Assembly: GCA_012036325.1 (NCBI GenBank)
Contig: JAAUPC010000263.1
Span: 1 to 5,358, forward strand
Source: Paracoccaceae bacterium
GTDB lineage: Bacteria > Pseudomonadota > Alphaproteobacteria > Rhodobacterales > Rhodobacteraceae
Reading direction: 5' to 3'
Length of the DNA stretch: 5,358 nt
The notes beneath the pieces are model-generated. The model ran no database searches. It was not told the DNA's origin and saw only the letters and a program-made list of their open reading frames with translations. The translations under genes were made by a program, and so were the position numbers. This document shows, one piece after another, positions 1 to 4,812 of the stretch (position 1 is the stretch's first letter; every line of letters begins with the position of its first letter).

Positions 1-217
1 CGAAGCGCGCATCCTTGCGGCTTAGACCCATCAGGGCCACCAGGTGGTCTAACGCCGGCCCTTTCGCCTTCTCCACGAAGCCGGACCAGTAGATCTGCTC
101 CATTTGCCGGTGCAGCACGGCAAACTCCCGCCCGACAGCGCCGGACATGACGGTCGTGACGCTGCCCTGGTTGCGGTCGGTAAGCCGGCGTCGGTTCGAC
201 CGAGACAGGAAGGTCAT
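1..217 (-). CDS. Baseplate J-like phage tail / contractile injection protein, N-terminal part only
   Basis: Minus-strand reading from an ATG at 217-215 runs off the window edge after 72 codons. The translation begins MTFLSRSNRRRLTDRNQGSV and continues through GREFAVLHRQMEQIYWSGFV to ALDHLVALMGLSRKDARF. This matches the N-terminal pattern of baseplate J/gp47 proteins: an N-terminal 'L-T-x-x-x-x-G-S-V' segment, a helix with 'A-x-x-R-E-x-A-x-L-x-x-Q-M-E-x-x-Y', then 'G-F-V/L-D/E-x-A-x-G-x-A-L-D-x-V/L-V-A-L-x-G'. Such proteins build the wedge of contractile tails in phages, tailocins and injection systems. The start codon overlaps the stop of an upstream frame as ATGA, the usual coupling of tail operons. 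The neighbouring DNA is not phage-like, so this is probably one piece of the mosaic covering 1-1012. The family call is by recognition only; the C-terminal part is not visible. Confidence 0.6.
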   Translation of the reverse strand, partial: MTFLSRSNRRRLTDRNQGSVTTVMSGAVGREFAVLHRQMEQIYWSGFVEKAKGPALDHLVALMGLSRKDARF

Positions 218-345
218 ACCATGACGATCACGCGTTCCTCCGTGATGTGTGTGTTGATCGCGATCTGCTCGCTCTCGGTTTCCACGCGCTCGCGCGCAAC
301 TGCGCCCGGTAGTTTGCCGACAAAACCGGATTCGAGGGGGAACCC
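214..345 (-). CDS. C-terminal end of an unidentified gene, probably phage tail, 5' end missing
   Basis: A minus-strand frame ends with TGA at 216-214, sharing ATGA with the baseplate-J-like start. Its last residues read GFVGKLPGAVARERVETESE followed by QIAINTHITEERVIVMV. The charged, evenly spaced helical text and the 4-base stop/start overlap suggest a genuine gene end rather than chance. The gene in this position in contractile-tail operons is often a gp25-like baseplate protein, but I do not see a gp25 motif and do not assign it. The 5' boundary is arbitrary: the sequence changes character somewhere between about 345 and 374, where plus-strand repeat coding begins. The frame stays open beyond that point only as antisense. 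Confidence 0.35.
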   Translation of the reverse strand, partial: GFPLESGFVGKLPGAVARERVETESEQIAINTHITEERVIVMV

Positions 346-373
346 ATGTTTGCAACGCGCACTGGCCATCACC

Positions 374-577
374 GCCACGCTCGGCATGCGCACCGAGGAG
401 CTGCAAGGCGTCCTCGAGGGCTATACGACCGCGCTCGGCACAGCCCTCGGAAATCGGACGGAGCATATTCAGGGAGTGCTTGAGAACTATACGTCCGCCC
501 TGGCCAATAGCCTCGACACGCGCACCGAAAATCTGCAGACCGTGTTCGAGGAATACGCCCGCGCGCTCGACCTGCTG
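374..577 (+). pseudogene. Fragment of a 22-residue amphipathic-repeat protein
   Basis: Three tandem 22-residue units are visible in the plus frame at 386-451, 452-517 and 518-577 (the last incomplete). Each follows the pattern x-R-T-E-x-(L/I)-Q-x-V-(L/F)-E-x-Y-x-x-A-L-x-x-x-(L)-x: RTEELQGVLEGYTTAL, RTEHIQGVLENYTSAL and RTENLQTVFEEYARAL. The units differ from each other in DNA, so this is old protein-level repetition, not recent duplication. Apolipoprotein-like 11/22-residue helical repeats of this wording occur in very long proteins of Rhizobiales and Methylobacterium, recalled from memory. Such proteins carry dozens of units, so three units with no flanking domain point to an internal fragment. 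The pattern starts abruptly near 374 and breaks near 571-577, where the sequence turns into a different family. Confidence 0.55.
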
Positions 578-835
578 ACCGTCAGTACCATGAACCCCAC
601 GCTTTCGACCGACCTGCGCCAACGTTGCGAAAGCACCACCCGCGAGCTGCTCATCGATCTCTTACCGAGTGCGATTTTCGATCCGCTCGATGGCGGAGTC
701 TTCGCCGCTCGCCTAGGCCAATCCTGGAATTTCCCCGTTTTCGTCCGAGACTGCGTCAGCCAAGCCCGCATTTCCCACTGCCTCTTCCAAGCCTACCTGA
801 CCGGCGATAACGTCCAGTGCCTCGAACGCGCCATC
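578..835 (+). pseudogene. Fragment resembling a DUF255 / YyaL-type protein
   Basis: About 86 residues in the plus frame read TVSTMNPTLSTDLRQRCEST, then LLIDLLPSAIFDPLDGGVFA, then SWNFPVFVRDCVSQARISHC and QAYLTGDNVQCLERA. The order 'S-A-I-F/Y-D-x-L-D/G-G-G-V-F', 'W-x-x-P-x-F-x-(R/K)' and 'A-x-L-x-A-Y-x-x-T-G-D-x-x-x-L-E-x-A' is the central helical-barrel region of DUF255/thioredoxin-domain (YyaL, spermatogenesis-associated 20-like) proteins. The N-terminal thioredoxin-like domain, which should precede it, is missing and replaced by the 22-residue repeats. The C-terminal half is missing too and is replaced from about 836-853 by antisense ccoI sequence. Full family members are several hundred residues long, so this is an internal fragment. 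Identification is from motif memory and moderately sure. Confidence 0.45.
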
Positions 836-1194
836 CAAGACCGCATCAATATACGCCACGCCGATCTGAAAAACGGGATGCCCGCATACGCGATTGCCGG
901 GAGCGCGATGATCGCCGAGAGCCAGTGGAACAGGTCGCGCGTGGCGTCCGGCGCCCCGGACCAGACCGCAACCGACAACAGCATCACGTTCATCATCGCA
1001 AAGAACGCGACGGCCAGATAGGCCGTCGTCCGGGTGAGAGTATTGCCCGCGCCGCGGCTGGAAAACAGATTGCCGCCGCCTCCCCCGCTTCCGCCGCCAA
1101 TTCCAAGTGCCCCGCCTTCGGAGCGCTGCAAAAGCACGCAACCGATCAGCAGAAGGGCAAGGATGAGGTGGATGGTGAGAACGACGTTTTCCAT
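793..1194 (-). CDS. secG: SecG preprotein translocase subunit, C-terminus replaced by CcoI fragment
   Basis: SecG is the small membrane subunit of the SecYEG translocon. The start ATG at 1194 gives MENVVLTIHLILALLLIGCV, the conserved first helix, then LLQRSEGG and a glycine-rich loop (residues 31-42), as in alphaproteobacterial SecG. AAGGAA at 1204-1199 is four bases upstream; the longer start at 1230 would add a non-conserved MDAPQGSPPRNP. The SecG pattern holds through 'RGAGNTLTRTTA' (residues 47-58), then becomes CcoI text (LAVAFFAMMNVMLLSVAVW) and from residue ~115 antisense DUF255-like sequence to TAG at 795-793. Total 133 residues. The second SecG helix is replaced by an ATPase helix and the usual proline/alanine-rich SecG tail is absent. 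pyrG, which I would expect downstream, is not seen. Either a disrupted gene or a chimaeric join. Confidence 0.75.
   Translation of the reverse strand: MENVVLTIHLILALLLIGCVLLQRSEGGALGIGGGSGGGGGNLFSSRGAGNTLTRTTAYLAVAFFAMMNVMLLSVAVWSGAPDATRDLFHWLSAIIALPAIAYAGIPFFRSAWRILMRSWMARSRHWTLSPVR
853..1017 (-). pseudogene. ccoI: Internal fragment of ccoI/fixI Cu-transporting P-type ATPase
   Basis: Minus-strand text FAMMNVMLLSVAVWSG, then DATRDLFHWLSAIIALPAIA and YAGIPFFRSAWR, is the segment covering the first transmembrane helices of CcoI/FixI. That is the P1B-type copper ATPase which supplies copper to cbb3 cytochrome oxidase. In intact proteins it follows the N-terminal metal-binding domain and is followed by H-G-R-T-N-M-D-V-P and then the CPC, DKTGT and GDGxND motifs. 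None of these appear here: the match stops after 'SAWR' at 853. On the other side the ATPase text starts at about 'LAVAFFA' (1017-997), directly in frame with SecG. About 55 residues survive of a protein of more than 700. Neither the rest of ccoI nor its usual partners ccoG/H/S are in the window. Confidence 0.85.
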
Positions 1195-1257
1195 GGGGTT
1201 CCTTGGCGGGCTTCCTTGGGGGGCGTCCATGCGGACAACCGGGCAACTGACGCGCCT

Positions 1258-1285
1258 ATCTAGGCGGAAGGGCGTGTGGGTGCAA
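1258..1285 (-). promoter_or_regulatory. Candidate sigma-70 promoter of secG
   Basis: On the minus strand TTGCAC (1285-1280) and TAGATA (1263-1258) are separated by 16 bases, about 64 bases upstream of the secG ATG. The -10 lies in a short palindrome, GCCTAGATAGGC. A second -35-like box TTGACA at 1306-1301 is 37 bases from the -10, too far to pair with it. The position and the start of conserved SecG coding downstream support this as the secG promoter. Confidence 0.5.
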
Positions 1286-1314
1286 GGGTGAAGGGGTGAT
1301 TGTCAAAGCGGAGA

Positions 1315-1349
1315 GCCGTCCGGCGGGGCATCGAGCCCCCCCGGACGGC
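1315..1349. terminator. Strong 35-base hairpin upstream of secG
   Basis: GCCGTCCGG (1315-1323) pairs perfectly with CCGGACGGC (1341-1349). Inside it, after a C/C mismatch, GGGGC (1325-1329) pairs with GCCCC (1335-1339) around the loop ATCGA. That is 14 base pairs, nearly all G-C. There is no T run on either side, so it is not a textbook intrinsic terminator. It could stop transcription from the VOC gene before secG, or act in the other direction. It lies about 30 bases upstream of the secG -35 box. Confidence 0.45.
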
Positions 1350-1383
1350 GCTGCCGGGCATGAGATTGCTCTTGTTGGTGCCT

Positions 1384-1434
1384 GAGGCGCGCGGCGGAGC
1401 CTCCGGCGGGAGTACTTACGAAAAGAGCAAATTG
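1384..1434 (+). repeat. Rhodobacteraceae-type intergenic element (GCCTCCGGCGGGAGTA...)
   Basis: The stretch GGAGCCTCCGGCGGGAGTAC followed by TTACGAAAAGAGC resembles an element I recall from gene ends throughout Rhodobacteraceae. Those copies have the form GCCTCCGGCGGGAGTATTT plus a purine-rich, A-rich tail. GAGGC (1384-1388) can pair with GCCTC (1399-1403). It usually follows a stop codon and may aid transcription termination. Here no gene ends next to it on the plus strand; the next upstream gene is secG, reading the other way. Only one copy is present, so calling it a repeat rests on memory of other genomes. Confidence 0.4.
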
Positions 1435-1510
1435 GGGCCAGGGGTCAGGTCAAGGGGCATGTCCCAGCTTTTGCCGGCTGGTGGCCTGGCATGTCTGTGG
1501 GGACACCGGA
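1435..1510. other. Structured non-coding stretch between the VOC gene end and the 1384-1434 element
   Basis: No gene is visible. It contains GGGGTCAGGTCAAGGGG, a near-palindrome GGGGCATGTCCC, and an imperfect hairpin CCAGC (1464-1468) / GCTGG (1477-1481) with loop TTTTGCCG. In minus orientation the last of these lies about 30-45 bases after the VOC stop and could help end that transcript. Together with the hairpin and element at 1315-1434, this accounts for the 316 bases between secG and the VOC gene. Confidence 0.25.
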
Positions 1511-1897
1511 TCAGGCGCCGTGCACGGCCGATATCTTGTTGCCGTCAGGGTCGCGGACATAAGCCGCATAAAACGTGTCACTATATGGGCGCAGGCCGGG
1601 GGCACCTTCATCGCTGCCCCCTGCAGCAAGGGCGGCCTTGTAGAAGGCCTGCACAGCCTCTTGGCTTGGGGCAGAAAGTGCGACCATGCTGCCGTTGCCG
1701 AACGTCGCCGGCTTTCCGTCATAGGGTTCGACGATCCATAGGCGAATCCGGCGGTCTTCGGGAGAGCTATAGCCGATCCCGCCTTCTTCGCTGTGCATGA
1801 GAGTATAGCCCAAAGGCGCCAATGCCGCATCGTAAAAGACTGTGGCACGCTTCAGATCATTGGTACCAAGTGTGAGGTAGAGCAAGGTCTCAGCCAT
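1511..1897 (-). CDS. VOC family (glyoxalase/bleomycin-resistance fold) protein
   Basis: 128 residues, the normal length of a single VOC protein with two beta-alpha-beta-beta-beta modules. The first module runs about residues 4-60 (LYLTLGTNDLKRATVFYDAA, then LAPLG and RLWIVEPYDG). The second runs 68-126 (GNGSMVALSAPSQEAVQAFY ... FYAAYVRDPDGNKISAVHG). The signature 'F-Y-D-x-x-L-x-P-L-G' and the closing 'V-R-D-P-D-G-N-K-I-x-A-V' are clear. The usual N-terminal metal-ligand His is not obvious, Leu-Tyr-Leu standing there, so metal dependence and substrate cannot be stated. I chose ATG at 1897; ATG at 1906 would add MKS. The gene overlaps the stop of the DUF6524-like gene by 8 bases, so the two are probably co-transcribed and translationally coupled. 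Family members include glyoxalase I, dioxygenases and antibiotic-binding proteins; nothing here picks one. Confidence 0.85.
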   Translation of the reverse strand: MAETLLYLTLGTNDLKRATVFYDAALAPLGYTLMHSEEGGIGYSSPEDRRIRLWIVEPYDGKPATFGNGSMVALSAPSQEAVQAFYKAALAAGGSDEGAPGLRPYSDTFYAAYVRDPDGNKISAVHGA

Positions 1898-2285
1898 TGA
1901 CTTCATCCGTGGTTTGCTGGCCCGACAGGCGCTGGCGCAAGATCGACCAGGACATGCCGATCCCAAGGATCAAGGACAGCGCAAAGATCGCCAGCCAGAC
2001 GGTCAGCGCCGAATTGCCAAGGGCCAGAAGGCCCCAGTCGGTCAGCACCCAAAGGCCCGCACCGAAGATGGCCGCGATGACCAGCGCGCCCAAAATCCCG
2101 ATCGAGCGCATGGTGGCCACGACATAGACCATTGCCGCCACCGCCAGAAGGAGGCCGGAAAAGACGATCAGTGGCATCTGGTCGGCCCAGGCCGCACGCG
2201 CCCAGGTGACATAGTTCCAACGCGTCGGGTTGAAGATGGCGGCCAAGAGCAGGAACGCCCCCAGCCAGCGCAGGAAAATGCCCAT
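1890..2285 (-). CDS. DUF6524-like four-helix inner-membrane protein
   Basis: 131 residues with four hydrophobic segments at about 4-18, 38-58, 61-82 and 92-114, and a short charged tail (RQRLSGQQTTDEVNG). Conserved-looking features are 'F-N-P-T-x-W-N-Y-V' after helix 1, 'R-S-I-G' before helix 3, 'L-G-N-S' before helix 4, and 'G-I-G-M-S-W-S-I-L-R-Q-R-L-S-G' at its end. This matches my memory of the DUF6524 family found mainly in Rhodobacterales; no function is known. It should be an inner-membrane protein. The ATG at 2285 has GGAAGGA (2299-2293) seven bases upstream. It is first in a two-gene unit with the VOC gene and diverges from the methyltransferase gene with 62 bases between the start codons. 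Confidence 0.75.
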   Translation of the reverse strand: MGIFLRWLGAFLLLAAIFNPTRWNYVTWARAAWADQMPLIVFSGLLLAVAAMVYVVATMRSIGILGALVIAAIFGAGLWVLTDWGLLALGNSALTVWLAIFALSLILGIGMSWSILRQRLSGQQTTDEVNG

Positions 2286-2315
2286 GATCGTGTCCTTCCG
2301 GGATTGAGCTATGCC

Positions 2316-2344
2316 ATGCTAGCCTTGTCTGGGGGCCAAGGCAA
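2316..2344 (-). promoter_or_regulatory. Candidate promoter of the DUF6524-VOC unit
   Basis: On the minus strand TTGCCT (2344-2339) and TAGCAT (2321-2316) are exactly 17 bases apart, with the -10 about 30 bases upstream of the ATG at 2285. The -35 box lies over the ribosome-binding region of the divergent methyltransferase gene, so the two units share this 62-base space. No equally good plus-strand promoter is visible, so that gene may be read from further upstream, inside the DUF6524-like gene. Confidence 0.4.
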
Positions 2345-2347
2345 AGG

Positions 2348-3019
2348 GTGGCAATAGACGCGCTTTACAACGATGCCGCGCTGGCGGACTTCTATGACTG
2401 GGACAACCCCTGGACCAAGGATTTCGACTGGTTCCTGGCACAGCTTCAAGGGGCCCGGTCGGTGCTGGATCTGGGCTGCGGGACCGGGATCTTCTCGGTG
2501 GCGCTGGCTGCGCGGGGGGCCGAGGTGGTGGGGGTGGATCCGGCAGCGGCGATGCTGGCGATAGCCCGCACGCGCCCGGGCGGCGACGGGGAGCGCTGGG
2601 TCAGTGCAAGCGCGCAAGGGTTGGACCTTGGGCAGCGGTTTGAGGCCGTGGTGATGACAGGGCATGCGTTCCAGACGCTTTTGACCCCGGCCGACCGCGC
2701 GGCCTGTCTTGCCACCATCGCACGGCATCTGGCACCGGGGGGGCGCTTCCTCTTTGACAGCCGCAACCCCGGGGCGCGGGAATGGGAGACCTGGACACCC
2801 GAAGCCACCCGGGAGGTGCAGGTTCATCCCGCCTTTGGCCCCGTGGAGCGCTGGAACGACGCGACCTGGGACGCGGACGCGGGGATCGTCACCTATGAGA
2901 CGCATTACCGCTTGGGGGACGGGCAGCATTTCCAGGCAAGCTCGCAGATTGCATTTCCAGGCTTTGCCGTCCTTACGGAAGAGATTGCGGCGGCGGGGCT
3001 GGTGGTTGACCACTGGTAG
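2348..3019 (+). CDS. Class I SAM-dependent methyltransferase, ends at an early in-frame TAG
   Basis: 223 residues from a GTG start at 2348, with CCAAGG ending five bases upstream. Motif I is VLDLGCGTGIFS (39-50) and the acidic post-I residue is Asp64 in VVGVDP (60-65), the SAM-binding half of a Rossmann-fold methyltransferase. Further on are VVMTGHAFQTLL (101-112) and the motif-III-like LAPGGRFLFDSRNP (128-141), then a C-terminal beta-rich lid. The lid resembles methyltransferases that modify small molecules; the substrate is unknown. The frame ends VVDHW then TAG at 3017-3019. After that TAG it continues GGPVRPACVDFIPVGRLAR to TGA at 3077-3079, which fits the usual end of this family ('W-x-G-x-x ... 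x-I-P-x-G-R-L-A'). The TAG may therefore be a point mutation, a sequencing error, or a mild truncation of the last ~20 residues. The catalytic domain is complete. Confidence 0.85.
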   Translation: MAIDALYNDAALADFYDWDNPWTKDFDWFLAQLQGARSVLDLGCGTGIFSVALAARGAEVVGVDPAAAMLAIARTRPGGDGERWVSASAQGLDLGQRFEAVVMTGHAFQTLLTPADRAACLATIARHLAPGGRFLFDSRNPGAREWETWTPEATREVQVHPAFGPVERWNDATWDADAGIVTYETHYRLGDGQHFQASSQIAFPGFAVLTEEIAAAGLVVDHW

Positions 3020-3137
3020 GGCGGCCCTGTCCGGCCGGCCTGCGTGGATTTCATTCCGGTCGGTCGTCTAGCAAGGTGATTGGCGGCAGAGCTGCGCCCG
3101 GTGCATTTGCAGGGTTTCCCCCTTGGCCCCCTGCCGC

Positions 3138-3170
3138 TATACCGCGCTGGGTTTGATCGGGTTTGAGGGA
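3138..3170 (+). promoter_or_regulatory. Candidate purA -10 box and Shine-Dalgarno
   Basis: TATACC at 3138-3143 is a fair -10 hexamer 33 bases before the purA ATG. The -35 region 16-18 bases upstream (TTTCCC/TTCCCC) is poor, so the promoter is uncertain. GAGGGA at 3165-3170 is five bases upstream of the ATG at 3176 and fixes that start. No purine-operator palindrome is apparent in 3080-3175. Confidence 0.35.
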
Positions 3171-3175
3171 TTCCT

Positions 3176-4468
3176 ATGGCCAACGTCGTCGTGGTGGGCG
3201 CCCAGTGGGGCGATGAGGGCAAGGGCAAGATCGTCGATTGGCTCAGCGAGCGGGCCGATGTCATCGCGCGCTTTCAGGGCGGGCACAACGCGGGCCATAC
3301 GCTGGTCATCGGCAATACCGTCTACAAGCTGTCGCTCTTGCCCTCGGGCATTGTGCGGGGCGGCAAGCTGTCGGTCATCGGCAATGGCGTGGTGGTGGAC
3401 CCCTGGCACCTGGTCATGGAGATTGACAAGCTGCGTGGGCAGGGCGTTGATATCACGGCGGAAAACCTGATGCTGGCCGAAAATGCCAGCCTGATCCTGC
3501 CGATCCATGGCGAACTTGACCGCGGGCGTGAGGCGCAGACCAGTGTGGCCAAGATCGGGACGACAGGGCGCGGGATCGGGCCCGCCTATGAAGACAAGGT
3601 CGGTCGCCGGGCGATCCGTGTCGCGGACCTGTTCGACGAGGCGACGCTGGACACCCGGATCGGGCGCCTTTTGACGCATCACAACGCGCTTCGGGCGGGC
3701 CTTGGGCTGGAGCCGGTCGACGCAGCCGAGCTGAAAGCCGCATTGATGGAGGTGGCCCCCAAGATCAAGCCCTATGCCGGGCCGGTCTGGAAGGTGCTGA
3801 ACGAGGCGCGGCGGGCGGGCAAGCGGATCCTGTTTGAAGGCGCGCAGGGCTCGCTTCTGGATATCGACTACGGAACTTATCCCTATGTGACCTCATCCAA
3901 CACCATCGCAGGCCAGGCGGCGACGGGGACGGGGGTCGGCCCCACGGCGATTGCTTTCGTGCTCGGGATCGTGAAGGCCTATACGACGCGGGTCGGCGAA
4001 GGCCCGTTCCCGGCGGAACTGCATGACGCGGATGGTGAGCGTCTGGGGGAGCGCGGGCATGAGTTTGGCACCGTCACGGGCCGCAAGCGGCGCTGCGGCT
4101 GGTTTGACGCGGTCTTGGTGCGGCAGACCTGTGCGACCTCGGGCGTGTCGGGGATTGCGCTGACCAAGCTTGACGTGCTGGACGGGTTCAAGACGCTGAA
4201 AATCTGTGTCGCCTATGATCTGGACGGGCAGCGGCTGGATTATCTGCCCATCGCTGCGGACGCGCAGGCCCGCTGCACGCCGATCTATGAAGAGCTTGAA
4301 GGCTGGCAAGAAACCACAGCCGGGGCGCGCAGCTGGGCGGAACTGCCGGGGGCGGCGATCAAATATGTCCGCCGGATCGAAGAGTTGATCCAATGCCCGG
4401 TCGCACTACTTTCCACCTCGCCGGAACGGGATGACACGATCCTGGTGACCGATCCCTTCGCTGACTGA
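3176..4468 (+). CDS. purA: Adenylosuccinate synthetase PurA
   Basis: PurA joins IMP and aspartate using GTP to form adenylosuccinate, the first committed step from IMP to AMP, in the cytoplasm. The 430 residues match the family's usual length and all landmarks are present. The GTP-binding P-loop is VVGAQWGDEGKGKIVD (6-21), with catalytic Asp13. GGHNAGHT (35-42) holds catalytic His41. Others are IGNGVVVDP (68-76), IGTTGRGIGPAYEDK (127-141) at the IMP site with Arg144 beyond it, FEGAQGSLLDIDYGTYPYVT (220-239), and GEGPFPAE (274-281). TVTGRKRRCGWFDAV (299-313) is the aspartate loop, and TKLDVLDG (330-337) recognises guanine. The start at 3176 has GAGGGA five bases upstream and gives the conserved MANVVVVGAQWG. 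It lies 156 bases after the methyltransferase stop and 92 bases before the DUF2842 gene. Nothing suggests damage. Confidence 0.98.
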   Translation: MANVVVVGAQWGDEGKGKIVDWLSERADVIARFQGGHNAGHTLVIGNTVYKLSLLPSGIVRGGKLSVIGNGVVVDPWHLVMEIDKLRGQGVDITAENLMLAENASLILPIHGELDRGREAQTSVAKIGTTGRGIGPAYEDKVGRRAIRVADLFDEATLDTRIGRLLTHHNALRAGLGLEPVDAAELKAALMEVAPKIKPYAGPVWKVLNEARRAGKRILFEGAQGSLLDIDYGTYPYVTSSNTIAGQAATGTGVGPTAIAFVLGIVKAYTTRVGEGPFPAELHDADGERLGERGHEFGTVTGRKRRCGWFDAVLVRQTCATSGVSGIALTKLDVLDGFKTLKICVAYDLDGQRLDYLPIAADAQARCTPIYEELEGWQETTAGARSWAELPGAAIKYVRRIEELIQCPVALLSTSPERDDTILVTDPFAD

Positions 4469-4479
4469 CGCGCGGGTGG

Positions 4480-4506
4480 TCGGCGCTTTGATCGCACCAG
4501 TGCCGA
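4480..4506 (+). terminator. Weak hairpin after purA
   Basis: TCGGCGCT (4480-4487) pairs with AGTGCCGA (4499-4506), eight pairs including one G-U, around an 11-base loop, starting 12 bases after the purA stop. No T run follows, so it may only be an attenuating or 3'-end-stabilising structure. Readthrough into the DUF2842 gene is likely, as no convincing separate promoter is seen in 4469-4560. Confidence 0.3.
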
Positions 4507-4560
4507 ACCCGGCAGGTCGGCGGTGGCGGTCTTAGTTGGCAGGTTTGGGGAAGGTCGGGA

Positions 4561-4812
4561 ATGGCACTCAGCTACAGAGCACGGCGGGGCTGGTCTTTGG
4601 TGATCCTCTTGATCGGGATGCCGCTTTACGTGGTCGCGGCAGTGACGCTGGTCAACATGCTGGAACGCCCGCCGATCCTGGTGGAGCTTTTTGTCTATGT
4701 CGCCCTTGGCTTTGTCTGGGCGCTGCCCTTCCGCTTCATCTTTCGCGGGATCGGTCAGGCCGACCCGGATGCACCCGTTCCCACGGAAAAGGACGGCCCC
4801 CGCAACGGGTAG
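4561..4812 (+). CDS. DUF2842 family small membrane protein
   Basis: 83 residues with two hydrophobic helices at about 12-32 and 39-61. The diagnostic text is MALSYRARRGWSLVILLIGM, then PLYVVAAVTLV, ERPPILVELFVYVALG and WALPFRFIFRGIGQADPDA. The central 'R-P-P-x-L-V-E-L' and the closing 'L-P-F-(R/K)-F-(I/V)-F-R-G-x-G-(Q)-x-D-P-D' identify DUF2842, a short alphaproteobacterial inner-membrane family of unknown function. The tail after residue 70 is polar and probably faces the cytoplasm. GGGGAAGG (4547-4554) is six bases before the ATG. It follows purA on the same strand and may share its transcript, an arrangement I recall in other Rhodobacteraceae. It converges on the 141-residue gene with 33 bases between the stops. 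Confidence 0.9.
   Translation: MALSYRARRGWSLVILLIGMPLYVVAAVTLVNMLERPPILVELFVYVALGFVWALPFRFIFRGIGQADPDAPVPTEKDGPRNG

Larger units (their letters stand above)
221..1021 (+). other. Composite open reading frame made of gene fragments
   Basis: A plus-strand frame is open from the ATG at 221 (possible Shine-Dalgarno AGGAAGG just upstream) to the TAG at 1019-1021, 266 residues; it also stays open back to an ATG at 104. A gene caller would report it, but it reads as four unrelated stretches. Residues 1 to about 50 are antisense to the phage-like frames; their signal-peptide look (MTITRSSVMCVLIAICSLSV) is probably accidental. The next ~65 are 22-residue helical repeats, then ~86 resemble a DUF255/YyaL piece. 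The last ~60 are antisense to ccoI and the end of the secG fusion. Two of the four parts are sense coding, which keeps the frame open by coincidence or by a real fusion. I do not treat it as one protein. Confidence 0.3.

Noticed and set aside
221..345. Signal-peptide-like N-terminus MTITRSSVMCVLIAICSLSV with a Shine-Dalgarno, suggesting a secreted protein from 221
   Set aside because: The same bases on the minus strand give a better-supported gene end and an ATGA-coupled baseplate-J-like start. The supposed mature protein is made of unrelated fragments.
713..1246. 177-residue minus-strand frame overlapping secG and the mosaic
   Set aside because: It is the shifted frame of secG/ccoI and antisense of the DUF255-like piece; its text is Arg/Pro-rich shadow coding.
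1034..1291. Plus-strand proline-rich frame (PPPPPLPPPIPSAPP)
   Set aside because: It is the antisense of the glycine-rich loop of SecG.
1301..1306. TTGACA as the secG -35 box
   Set aside because: It is 37 bases from the TAGATA box; TTGCAC at 1285-1280 has the right 16-base spacing.
1300..1800. 166-residue plus-strand frame through the intergenic hairpins
   Set aside because: It lies antisense to the VOC gene and across structured non-coding DNA, has Arg/Cys-rich shadow composition and no family resemblance.
2309..3013. 234-residue minus-strand frame opposite the methyltransferase
   Set aside because: Antisense shadow in high-GC DNA; the plus strand has clear SAM-binding motifs.
3137..3682. 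181-residue minus-strand frame opposite purA
   Set aside because: Antisense shadow of purA.
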